From Coxiellaceae bacterium (lineage in GTDB: Bacteria > Pseudomonadota > Gammaproteobacteria > Coxiellales > Coxiellaceae), in contig JABABH010000011.1 in NCBI GenBank assembly GCA_014238325.1, positions 1 to 17,423 of the forward strand: a stretch of 17,423 bases of DNA. The letters are read 5' to 3'. A model generated the notes under the pieces. The model searched no databases. It was not told the origin of the DNA and saw only the letters and a program-made list of their open reading frames with translations. Below are positions 7,222 to 14,782 of the stretch, piece after piece. The number at the start of each line of letters is the position of its first letter. Position 1 is the first letter of the stretch. The translations under genes were made by a program, and so were the position numbers.

Positions 7222-7993
7222 TAATACAGCGCTTGCCCAAAAAACGGTTCTAGTCACCCGACCAGTACACCAAGCGCAAGGATTATGTCAAGACATTGAA
7301 GCGGCTGGGGGTATGGCTCGCTTGTTTCCTACCATCGATGTGGTGCCTGTGGATGATCCGCCTATTTTGAAATGGCAAAGCAACATAGTATCTGCTCAGG
7401 TAGTGGTTTTCGTTAGTGCCAATGCAGTACTGCATGCTATACCGCATATTCAGGCAGCGCTAGAAGTGTCTCAGCCTGTGATTCTACCCATTGGTCCTGG
7501 AACGGCGTCTGCCTTGCAACGGGCTCATATTAGGGTCAGCGGCATGCCGCTGACCTATAGTAGTGAAGGGGTGCTCGCTTGGTTGTCTGATCAAGGCCTG
7601 ATACACAAAACTATCATGATCGTATCGGGTGAGCATGCACGTCCTTACTTAAAAGCAGAATTACGGCGATTAGGGGCCGATGTTCATGAAATATTGTGCT
7701 ATCGCCGTCGTTGTCCGCCCATTGACCAAGCTACCTGTCAGGCCTTGCAGCATCAAATCATAGATGGTGTCGTTACGACGAGTCTGGATGGTTTAAGGCA
7801 TTTATATCATATTTTTTTTGACAGTCGGTATTGGCTCTGCGCATTAAATTTGGTAGTAATAAGCCCAAGCATGTATGCATTAGCTAAACAATACGGGTTC
7901 CATCAAATTTTGCTGGCTCCATCTGCGACGGATAGTGCAATTGTCGAGACGTTGTCGAATTACTTTTCATCAGGAGTGAATGGTGGGCGCTGA
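7208..7993 (+). CDS. hemD: uroporphyrinogen-III synthase
   Basis: HemD closes hydroxymethylbilane to uroporphyrinogen III in tetrapyrrole synthesis. The family is weakly conserved, but the 261-residue product has its usual landmarks: KTVLVTRPVHQAQGL at the N-terminus, VVFVSANAV, ILPIGPGTASAL, IMIVSGEHARPYL followed by LGADVHEILCYRR, VVTTSLDGL, and a C-terminal LLAPSATDSAIVETL. The start must be GTG 7208, since TAG precedes it and no other start lies before the conserved region; that GTG is inside an IS terminal repeat, so the first codons are probably not original. hemC, usually upstream and often overlapping, is missing. The 3' end overlaps hemX by 14 bases, implying coupling. Identification is also supported by hemX-hemY downstream. 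Confidence 0.88.
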   Translation: MNTLANTALAQKTVLVTRPVHQAQGLCQDIEAAGGMARLFPTIDVVPVDDPPILKWQSNIVSAQVVVFVSANAVLHAIPHIQAALEVSQPVILPIGPGTASALQRAHIRVSGMPLTYSSEGVLAWLSDQGLIHKTIMIVSGEHARPYLKAELRRLGADVHEILCYRRRCPPIDQATCQALQHQIIDGVVTTSLDGLRHLYHIFFDSRYWLCALNLVVISPSMYALAKQYGFHQILLAPSATDSAIVETLSNYFSSGVNGGR

Positions 7994-8966
7994 TAAGGGA
8001 AATAAAAAGATTGAGTCCTCGAATATGAAAGCGACTCAGTGGCCTCATAAATGGCGAGTATTAACAGGGTTGGCATTACTATTATCTTTCTTGTCTCTAT
8101 CCATGGGGGTGTGGCAGCAATGGCAGATGTTAGTAGAACGGCAGAACAGGTCACAGCAGATGCACGTTATGCAATCATCTATGGCTGAATGGCAGCGAAT
8201 GCATGCGATGCTGCAGGCTCATCAGACTCAGATCGCGCAATTACAAGAAGAGGTAGGGCGTATACCCGGGGTCACACAGATGCATGTTGAGGTGGTATAT
8301 TTATTGCGATTAGCGAATGCTATGTTAAAGGTGAATGCCATATCCTCTGCAATATCCTTACTAGAAGTGGTGGAACAAAGATTAAAAGATAGCCCAACTC
8401 ACCAATTGGATTCGCGGTTGCGGCCTGCTCTTACGCAGGACTTAGCCGATTTGTCGATGCGATTAAAGTTACATCAAGCCGCATGGTTAAGTATTCATGA
8501 AGTAATCAGGCAGATTGGAGAAATAACTGAAGCAAATGTGAAACTCCCACCGAGGGTATTATCTGCCAAGACGGACGAGCATACGGATAATATTTTTAAG
8601 CGAAATATTCATAAATTAAAGCAGTTATTGGTGATTCGACATTGGGATCGAAAAGTGGCACCTTTATTGGAACCTGGGCATGTCGAGCGTTTTAAGCAGC
8701 AGGTACAATTGTGCTTATACCAAGCAGAATGGGCGCTCTTAAATGGCAATCTGGAGGTCTATCGTCATAGTTTAACCATGGCGATAGAAGCGTTAGCCGT
8801 GTATGTGCCTGGGCAATCGGTGACGGCACCTTTAATTGAGAAACTGCAGGATGTAGTCAAGCGAGATATCCTGAATAAGCCCATATCATTGCGATCATTA
8901 TGGGTGTTGCGGGAGGATGCCTCGAGCGAGCATATCGCTGGCGCACCTTTATCGGCAGGGCAGTAG
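7980..8966 (+). CDS. hemX: HemX-like inner-membrane protein
   Basis: This is the second gene of the hemD-hemX-hemY cluster. The 328-residue product has a short cytoplasmic N-terminus, one transmembrane segment at about 27-46, a coiled-coil-like Gln-rich stretch (about 50-90), and the conserved HemX core with LVIRHWDRKVAPLLEPGH and LYQAEWALLNGNLEVYRHSL. HemX is often annotated as a uroporphyrin-III C-methyltransferase, but it lacks methyltransferase motifs and its role in haem synthesis is unproven. The start is ATG 7980 inside the hemD end; AGGAG at 7972-7976 is close to it, and GTG at 7983, in frame, is a possible alternative with better spacing. The stop lies 8 bases before the preferred hemY start. 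Confidence 0.87.
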   Translation: MVGADKGNKKIESSNMKATQWPHKWRVLTGLALLLSFLSLSMGVWQQWQMLVERQNRSQQMHVMQSSMAEWQRMHAMLQAHQTQIAQLQEEVGRIPGVTQMHVEVVYLLRLANAMLKVNAISSAISLLEVVEQRLKDSPTHQLDSRLRPALTQDLADLSMRLKLHQAAWLSIHEVIRQIGEITEANVKLPPRVLSAKTDEHTDNIFKRNIHKLKQLLVIRHWDRKVAPLLEPGHVERFKQQVQLCLYQAEWALLNGNLEVYRHSLTMAIEALAVYVPGQSVTAPLIEKLQDVVKRDILNKPISLRSLWVLREDASSEHIAGAPLSAGQ

Positions 8967-8974
8967 GCGGATTG

Positions 8975-10159
8975 ATGCGATATTTGATGATTTCTTTTTT
9001 ATTATTATTGGGATCCATTTGCTTAGGACTATGGATGGCTCAGGACTCGGGCTATGTATTGATCGCTTATCAGCATTGGACGATTGAAGCGAGTTTATGG
9101 GTTGCCTGTCTTGTTTTTATTCTATTTTTTTTATTGTGTTATGTGTGTATACGTAGCTTGAGCACATTATTTCATATTCCAAAATATATGCGGCGTTTTC
9201 AAAAAATGCGGGCTTGTATTAAGCGTCATGAGTGGCACATGTCCGGCTTTTGTGCTGGAGCCGAAGGACGATTTAGCACTGCAGAAAAAATTTTTATACG
9301 GGCCTTGAAATTGCACCACACATCCGTGATGACTTATTTGCTAGCAGCAGAAGCAGCTCATAAGCAGCAGGCTTATGAGCGACGTGATGATTATTTGCGT
9401 GCGGCATATGAGGGCCCTAAAAAATTTAAGCTGGCCGTGGCGATGACGCAAGCGCGGCTGTTTATCGATAGTGGACAAGAAGCAGTAGCATTCGAGATAT
9501 TGCAATCATGGTATAAACAGTACCCGAAGCATCCCTATCTATTGACCTTATTGCAAAAGGTCGTACAGAGACGAGAAGACTGGGAGCAGCTCTATGTATT
9601 ACTGCCAGCTTTGTATCGTTATCGGGTAGCTCCTATAGAGAGCTTGCATAGGTTAGAAAAAAAGATGTATCTTCATCGTATAGATCAGGCAGGAAAACAC
9701 AGCCTATCAACCTTGATGCAAGTCTGGCAAAGTGCCCCTTCTCATGTGCAGCAAGAGATAGCATGCTTGGATTTATGGATTATATACTTGTTGCGCTACC
9801 AACAAGTAGACAAAGCGATGGCTTGGATCGAGTCGACCATGAAAAAAAAATGGCATGCAGTATTAGCGAGGCGTTATGCTGCTATACAGGGAACCATCTC
9901 TCAACATCAGTTATCTCGGGCAGAATTATGGTTAAAAGCGTATCCTCAGGAGTGGGAGAGTTGGTTTTGCGCCGGTTCTTTATATTTACGAGAACATTTC
10001 CTACAAAGGGCAGAGGAATGTTTAACAGAAAGTTTGCGCTTACAAGCGTCGCCTTTGGTCTATACTGCCTTAGGCAGATTATTTGAAAAGAAAAATAATC
10101 AGATACGTGCTATATACTATTTTAAAAAAGGCATAGCCAAGGTGCAGGAAGAGTTTTGA
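8975..10159 (+). CDS. hemY: HemY-like inner-membrane TPR protein
   Basis: This is the third gene of the haem cluster, the gammaproteobacterial HemY, which is unrelated to protoporphyrinogen oxidase HemY of Firmicutes. The 394-residue product has two transmembrane segments (about 4-21 and 41-59) and then helical TPR-type repeats (AEGRFSTAEKIFIRALKLHH, and WFCAGSLYLREHFLQRAEEC near the end). Start choice: the frame is open from 8900, but ATG 8975 follows the hemX stop by 8 bases, has GTAGGCGG just upstream, and begins the membrane segment as in relatives. The precise role is unknown; it is associated with late haem synthesis. Confidence 0.86.
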   Translation: MRYLMISFLLLLGSICLGLWMAQDSGYVLIAYQHWTIEASLWVACLVFILFFLLCYVCIRSLSTLFHIPKYMRRFQKMRACIKRHEWHMSGFCAGAEGRFSTAEKIFIRALKLHHTSVMTYLLAAEAAHKQQAYERRDDYLRAAYEGPKKFKLAVAMTQARLFIDSGQEAVAFEILQSWYKQYPKHPYLLTLLQKVVQRREDWEQLYVLLPALYRYRVAPIESLHRLEKKMYLHRIDQAGKHSLSTLMQVWQSAPSHVQQEIACLDLWIIYLLRYQQVDKAMAWIESTMKKKWHAVLARRYAAIQGTISQHQLSRAELWLKAYPQEWESWFCAGSLYLREHFLQRAEECLTESLRLQASPLVYTALGRLFEKKNNQIRAIYYFKKGIAKVQEEF

Positions 10160-10212
10160 CATATCAACGTGGGGGAATCAGTGCGTAGATTCAAATTAGG
10201 ATCGTCAAAGCT

Positions 10213-11022
10213 GTGAGTGCGGTGAGGCGGATGCGAAGAGGTATACAGTTTTATATGCGGTGTTATGGGGCTGCTCTATTTTGTATAGCTTTGATGGTGG
10301 GTAATACCTCTCAAGCCGCTCAGGTATTACATTGGAGAAGATTGGAAAAAGGGTTTTCATATCTGCGAATGATTCCCAATCCAGCAGAGCCTGATCGCGC
10401 GATTGATGCTTTTCTGATTGATCTCAAGCATTATCATTTAGAGTTATCGCAATTTAGTTTGTTACGGCATAGAGGTATGTTTGCGTCTCAAATGTTGAGT
10501 CAGGCAGGATCAGTATTGGCTATTAATGGTGGTTTTTTTTCACCCGATTTGGACCCTATTGGTCTTCGTTTGAGTCAGTATCGTTTGCTTTCCCCCATGA
10601 AACGTATCAGTTGGTGGGGAATTTTTATGGTACAAGGTAATCAGGCTAAGATTGTGTCCACCAAGCAATATCGATATTCAAAAGATACGAGTTTGGCGAT
10701 ACAAGCCGGTCCTCGTCTCGTAATTAATGGTTACATCCCTCCGCTATCGGGTACAGTGGCTCAGCGATCCGCCATTGGCATGACGGCTTCGGGTCAAGTT
10801 GTGATAGCTATCACAACTCATTTATTGCTAACGACAACTGAATTAGCAGAAATGTTACGCGCTCCGCTTTCTCAAGGTGGATTAGCTTGTGTGAATGCTC
10901 TGAATTTAGATGGAGGGAGTTCTTCTCAATTAATGGCACGAACGCACGGTTTTCTTTTGCATATTGCTAGTATACGGCCGGTGGCAGACTTTATTGTTGT
11001 GGTTAAAAATCATCAACATTAA
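10213..11022 (+). CDS. secreted phosphodiester-glycosidase (NAGPA-like) domain protein
   Basis: The 269-residue product has a signal-peptide-like N-terminus (basic residues, then hydrophobic AALFCIALMVG, with possible cleavage after SQAA), so it is probably periplasmic or secreted. The mature part carries the signatures of the phosphodiester glycosidase/DUF2233 family, related to the domain that uncovers mannose-6-phosphate in animal lysosomal enzymes: VLAINGGFFSPDLDPIG near 100 and LNLDGGSSSQLMARTHG near the C-terminus. The natural substrate in bacteria is unknown. The start is uncertain between GTG 10213, ATG 10231 and ATG 10255; TTAGGA lies about 10 bases before the GTG. It follows hemY by 53 bases and may be read through from the haem operon. 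It converges on the 605-residue gene. Confidence 0.85.
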   Translation: MSAVRRMRRGIQFYMRCYGAALFCIALMVGNTSQAAQVLHWRRLEKGFSYLRMIPNPAEPDRAIDAFLIDLKHYHLELSQFSLLRHRGMFASQMLSQAGSVLAINGGFFSPDLDPIGLRLSQYRLLSPMKRISWWGIFMVQGNQAKIVSTKQYRYSKDTSLAIQAGPRLVINGYIPPLSGTVAQRSAIGMTASGQVVIAITTHLLLTTTELAEMLRAPLSQGGLACVNALNLDGGSSSQLMARTHGFLLHIASIRPVADFIVVVKNHQH

Positions 11023-11038
11023 AATCCATGCTAGGAGC

Positions 11039-11148
11039 GCTCAACCTCTTCTAATTGATGGTTGCCGGTTTGCGGGCAGCAAACTTGTAGCGCGGGACAT
11101 GCAGCCGTGCCTCTGTCTGCCAGGCGTATTGAAAAAGCAAGGTTGAGC
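11039..11148. repeat. ~110-bp element with inverted terminal arms at the 3' end of the large unknown gene
   Basis: GCTCAACCT (11039-11047) is the exact reverse complement of AGGTTGAGC (11140-11148). Inside is a perfect hairpin, GTTTGC (11068-11073) and GCAAAC (11079-11084) around GGGCA. The left arm extends into the palindrome GAGCGCTC (11035-11042). The enclosed bases encode, on the minus strand, the last residues of the 605-residue protein (RQRHGCMSRATSLLPANRQ and flanks), a Cys/Arg-rich tail unlike the rest of it. This looks like a small mobile repeat that has inserted at, and recoded, the gene's 3' end. Confidence 0.45.
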
Positions 11149-12858
11149 AGTTCTCCCAGCTTTATATAGGAAATAATCGATGCATTTTTTTAAGAATGCA
11201 ACAATGAGAATGAAAATATTGTATAGCCATGATTTTTTAATAGCGGTCTGTTGTGAGCCAGTTTCTTTCTGGGAATGTGATTCAGAAGGTACATGATTCC
11301 TCGTTCCAAGTATCGGTTCGGGGGCGTCAGCAGCTATCTGTGTGCCATGGGAGGGTGCCTCTGGATCAGGTTGGTCGGGCGACTGCATCTCATGTAAAGT
11401 TGTTGCTAGTGTTGTGCCACAATCTGGCAGGAAAGTTGAATACTGTGCCTGGATAGCCTCATCGCTTGATTCTTTGGGCTCGTTTATCCGGGACTGATAA
11501 TCTGCCAGGAGAGTTGAATACTGTACCTGCATGGCTCCATCTAATTCTTTGAGATAGTTTTTCCAGGAATCGATGTCATTAGAAAGGGTTGTTATCGATA
11601 AGAGGTCTGTAAGGAGAGAAGAGCTTTTTTCATCCATTGTGCTCAGCTGACTAAGTTGCTCGTGTATTTGATCTATCTGGGAAGTGACTGTTATAAATAT
11701 ATTTTTGAACGTATATTGTTGAGTTGCTATGTAGAATTTTTCCAAAATGTTAGGGTTGAGGCATAGATGCGTGAGGCTAGTATCCTGGGTGGTTGGGTCA
11801 GGCATTTCTATAGGGAGTACTTGTTTTATGCTTGAATAATTTTTAAGCGCTTGTTGAAAAATTTTAAGGATATGGAGAGAAAGTCTCAAGACAGGTTCTT
11901 GTTTACGAGCTTCTACGAGGAAATCGTCATGAATCGTATGATATAGCTTCACAGCTTCTTGTTTCTTGCTACCTGTATCTGTCATAGATCGCAGGTTTTG
12001 GCGTTTACTCATGGTGCATTCTTTCTGGTATAAGGCCTGATATATTTTCCGCAAGTTATCGAGATCTGTCGAGTTGAGATGTATTGCACCTTGTTCTAGG
12101 GTAGGTTTTGCTTGCACTGTGTCGCACTTGAATGGGATCGAGGGCATGTTTTTTTCCACCAGGGCAACCAGTTTAAAATGTTGCTCGATATCAAAGGAAC
12201 ATTGCTCCGCTCTATCAGCTGGGTCGAATTCCAAAGACAAGAAATCATAAAATTGATACGTAGATGCTATGGGATCCAGTGCATGGTTTGCTGGGATTTT
12301 AGATTCTAATTTTTTAAGGTTTGACAAGATTGCTTGCCAGGGACTGATATCAGTTGTTGCTTTTTTTTGCTTATTAATCTCGGCATCGTATGAAAGTAAC
12401 TGGTCCCATATAGATTGGCACATGTCTCTATATATCTCTTTATCTTGAGAGGGATTGCCTATGATACGGGCGAGCTCCTCCCGAGCGCTGTAGTAACTGT
12501 AGAGCTTATTGAATAGTGTGCAAATATTTTCATCTAAGGCGTTGTTTCCTCCCTTTTCATCTAAGTCCTTGTATCCTTCAAGGACATATAGACCTATAAA
12601 CTCTCCATCCTCATAGAAAGCTGGCTGCTTCTTGTATACTATAGAATTGAAGTGTGCTGTGAGTAACTGTGCTAGCACTTCCTTTTCTTTGAATAGGGAA
12701 GAGGGGGTGGTGGGGTCTAGAAGTATGACGCGCCGCGGCGGCTCACGTCTTTTTTTCTGCTGTTTGTGGGTGGCTTGCTTATGAGTCGTGCTATTGCTGA
12801 GTTGAGCTATAATAGATTCTGGTGCTTCTGCTGTATTCGGAATGCTTTTGTTTGGCAT
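11041..12858 (-). CDS. unknown 605-residue protein, possible host-directed effector
   Basis: I do not recognise a family. ATG 12858 is chosen because GGAGGAG (12870-12864) precedes it by 5 bases; the frame is open further upstream to 12984 but without a ribosome site. Visible features: no signal peptide; a basic patch near 27-43 with KKRR (35-38) that resembles a nuclear localisation signal; a long helical, charged middle; two related segments near 450-480 (MQVQYSTLLAD and IQAQYSTFLPD); a Pro/Ser/Gln-rich linker; a hydrophobic segment near 545-565 (SWLYNIFILIVAFLKKC); and a Cys/Arg-rich tail encoded by a separate repeat. The gene starts one base after the stop of the 105-residue gene. Large size, no homology I can name and eukaryote-like features suggest a secreted effector; this is inference. 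Confidence 0.75.
   Translation of the reverse strand: MPNKSIPNTAEAPESIIAQLSNSTTHKQATHKQQKKRREPPRRVILLDPTTPSSLFKEKEVLAQLLTAHFNSIVYKKQPAFYEDGEFIGLYVLEGYKDLDEKGGNNALDENICTLFNKLYSYYSAREELARIIGNPSQDKEIYRDMCQSIWDQLLSYDAEINKQKKATTDISPWQAILSNLKKLESKIPANHALDPIASTYQFYDFLSLEFDPADRAEQCSFDIEQHFKLVALVEKNMPSIPFKCDTVQAKPTLEQGAIHLNSTDLDNLRKIYQALYQKECTMSKRQNLRSMTDTGSKKQEAVKLYHTIHDDFLVEARKQEPVLRLSLHILKIFQQALKNYSSIKQVLPIEMPDPTTQDTSLTHLCLNPNILEKFYIATQQYTFKNIFITVTSQIDQIHEQLSQLSTMDEKSSSLLTDLLSITTLSNDIDSWKNYLKELDGAMQVQYSTLLADYQSRINEPKESSDEAIQAQYSTFLPDCGTTLATTLHEMQSPDQPDPEAPSHGTQIAADAPEPILGTRNHVPSESHSQKETGSQQTAIKKSWLYNIFILIVAFLKKCIDYFLYKAGRTAQPCFFNTPGRQRHGCMSRATSLLPANRQPSIRRG
11421..11541 (-). repeat. in-frame duplication within the 605-residue gene
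   Basis: Two copies of about 43 bases (11421-11463 and 11499-11541) are similar and 78 bases apart, which is 26 codons, so the duplication keeps frame. They encode the paired segments AMQVQYSTLLAD and AIQAQYSTFLPD. The shared DNA core is AGTTGAATACTGT. Confidence 0.75.
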
Positions 12859-12859
12859 C

Positions 12860-13177
12860 TTATCTCCTCCACAGCTGGTTGTATAATTCGCCTTTGGATG
12901 CGAAGGATTTTTCAACCATGAACTCCGGTGCAGCACAGAAGTTAGAGAATCGATACCTATAGCACTTGAATATTGTAGGGTCATATGCCCGACCGCCTCT
13001 TATGAGCTCTTGGATGGAGGCTGTTATTCTTAACCTATGTGCAGAAATTTTCAACACAGGGGAATGGGGTACAGAAGGGCCTGGGATGCACGTATCTGTG
13101 AGCTTCCATGAGTCGATAGATATATTAAAATGATGGGGGTGGCTGGGGGTGGGAAGGAAGTCCAGTGTAGGGTTCAT
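12860..13177 (-). CDS. unknown 105-residue protein, coupled upstream partner
   Basis: No family is recognised. The reading frame is supported by a strong Shine-Dalgarno (GAGGAG, 13189-13184) 6 bases before ATG 13177 and by its relation to the next gene: the TAA is at 12862-12860, one base lies between, and the next ATG is at 12858. The Shine-Dalgarno of that next gene lies in this gene's last codons (ending NQLWRR), the usual layout of translational coupling. The protein is Pro-rich at the N-terminus, has no signal peptide or membrane segment, and is basic in the C-terminal half (IFKCYRYRFSNFC). It could be a small partner or chaperone of the 605-residue protein, by position only. Confidence 0.6.
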   Translation of the reverse strand: MNPTLDFLPTPSHPHHFNISIDSWKLTDTCIPGPSVPHSPVLKISAHRLRITASIQELIRGGRAYDPTIFKCYRYRFSNFCAAPEFMVEKSFASKGELYNQLWRR

Positions 13178-13407
13178 CTGCGGCTCCTCTATTTGTAGGT
13201 CAGATACGGTCTATGGGCTTTTTTGCACCAAGCGAATCTTTTCAAAATTTAGTCGTTATAGGGCTTATCCATCGTGTGATTAAGAGTAATATTAGAGCAT
13301 TATAAATGAGAATCATCTGCATTAATAGGGAAATATGCGCAGAGGCTTGTATTAAGTTTTACTTAAGAAGAGATGGTTCTGCCATCGGAAGGATGGTAGA
13401 GGAGACA

Positions 13408-14742
13408 TTAATAGCGATAATGGTCAGGTTTAAAGGGACCAGATTGGTCAACATATATATAAGCAGCTTGTTCTGGTGTGAGTGCCGTGAGCTTGGCAGA
13501 GATATGTGGCAAATGAAGGGCGGCAACCATTTCATCTATTTTTTTAGGTAAAAAATAGACATTTTGGTTAGCATAGGATCGAGTGTTCTGCCAGAGTTCC
13601 ATTTGTGCCAGGACTTGATTAGTAAAAGACATGGACATAACGAAACTGGGGTGCCCTGTAGCGCACCCTAAATTCACCAAGCGCCCTTCTGCTAATAAGG
13701 TAATACGGTTGCTATTGGGTAAGATGATTTGATCCACTTGTGGTTTAATATTATCCCAGGGATATGGGCGTAGAGCATCCACATCAATTTCATTGTCAAA
13801 GTGACCAATATTCGCAATAATCGCTTGGTCTTTCATGTTTTCTACATGAGAGCGGCCGATAATATGTTTATTGCCAGTTGCTGTGACAAAGATATCAGCT
13901 TGACTGACGATATCTTCTAATCGGACGACCCGATATCCTTCCATGCTGGCTTGTAATGCACAGATAGGATCGATTTCAGTGATATAAACAGTCGCCCCGT
14001 AAGCGCGTAAAGTTTGCGCACAGCCTTTTCCAACGTCACCATAGCCACAGACGACGACTTGCTTACCTGCTAACATCACATCGGTGGCTCGTTTTAGGGC
14101 ATCGACTAAGGATTCTCGACAACCATATAAATTATCAAATTTTGATTTAGTCACGGAATCATTCACATTGATGGCAGGGAATGCAAGCGTACCTTGTCGT
14201 TTCCTTTCGTATAAGCGATGGACGCCTGTCGTGGTTTCTTCAGAAACGCCACGAATGGTAGCAGCTAATTGAGGGTATTGATCAAGGACAGTCGCGGTCA
14301 AGTCGCCGCCATCGTCCAGAAGCAAATTGGGTGCCCAGTTATTTGGGCCGTTTAAGGTTTGCTCTAAGCAGTGCCAGTATTCTTCATCAGTTTCCCCTTT
14401 CCATGCAAAGATGGGAATATTCTTGACCGCTAAGGCAGCGGCCGCATGGTCTTGGGTAGAGAAAATATTACAAGAAGACCAACGTACTTCAGCACCTAAA
14501 GCTATAAGCGTTTCAATAAGCACAGCTGTCTGAATAGTCATGTGGATACAGCCAGCAATTCTAGCCCCTTTTAGCGGCTGTAAAGTAACATATTTTTCCC
14601 GTAATGCCATGAGCCCTGGCATTTCAGTTTCAGCAATAGTGATCTCTTTTCTACCCCATTCGGCTAACCCAAGGTCAGCAATTTTATAGGGGGCGTGAGC
14701 GGTTGCTCTGGGCGCCGTTTTTTCTGGTATAGGGATGCTCAT
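13408..14742 (-). CDS. ahcY: adenosylhomocysteinase (S-adenosyl-L-homocysteine hydrolase)
   Basis: This NAD-dependent cytosolic enzyme splits S-adenosylhomocysteine to adenosine and homocysteine, relieving product inhibition of methyltransferases. The 444-residue product is complete: IAGCIHMTIQTAVLIETL (H67), GVSEETTTGVHRLY, NVNDSVTKSKFDNLYGCR, the NAD loop VVCGYGDVGKG near 230, NIGHFDNEID, NLGCATGHPSFVM, and the C-terminal PFKPDHYRY whose Lys and Tyr reach the neighbouring subunit's NAD. GAGGAG (14754-14749) precedes the ATG by about 6 bases. It follows metK by 40 bases on the same strand, probably as one operon. AhcY instead of the MTAN/LuxS route is a choice of many non-enteric bacteria. 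Confidence 0.97.
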   Translation of the reverse strand: MSIPIPEKTAPRATAHAPYKIADLGLAEWGRKEITIAETEMPGLMALREKYVTLQPLKGARIAGCIHMTIQTAVLIETLIALGAEVRWSSCNIFSTQDHAAAALAVKNIPIFAWKGETDEEYWHCLEQTLNGPNNWAPNLLLDDGGDLTATVLDQYPQLAATIRGVSEETTTGVHRLYERKRQGTLAFPAINVNDSVTKSKFDNLYGCRESLVDALKRATDVMLAGKQVVVCGYGDVGKGCAQTLRAYGATVYITEIDPICALQASMEGYRVVRLEDIVSQADIFVTATGNKHIIGRSHVENMKDQAIIANIGHFDNEIDVDALRPYPWDNIKPQVDQIILPNSNRITLLAEGRLVNLGCATGHPSFVMSMSFTNQVLAQMELWQNTRSYANQNVYFLPKKIDEMVAALHLPHISAKLTALTPEQAAYIYVDQSGPFKPDHYRY

Positions 14743-14782
14743 GACAAACTCCTCGTGGGTCTTCTTTATTATGCTCTTTTAA

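Noticed and set aside
13260..13310. PmrA/PhoP-like TTAAT repeats upstream of the unknown two-gene operon
   Set aside because: CTTAAT and TCTAAT occur close together on the minus strand, but the spacing is 12 rather than 11 and the first half matches poorly in AT-rich DNA.
13306..13551. 81-codon plus-strand frame overlapping the ahcY 3' end
   Set aside because: It has no Shine-Dalgarno, overlaps conserved ahcY codons and resembles no family.
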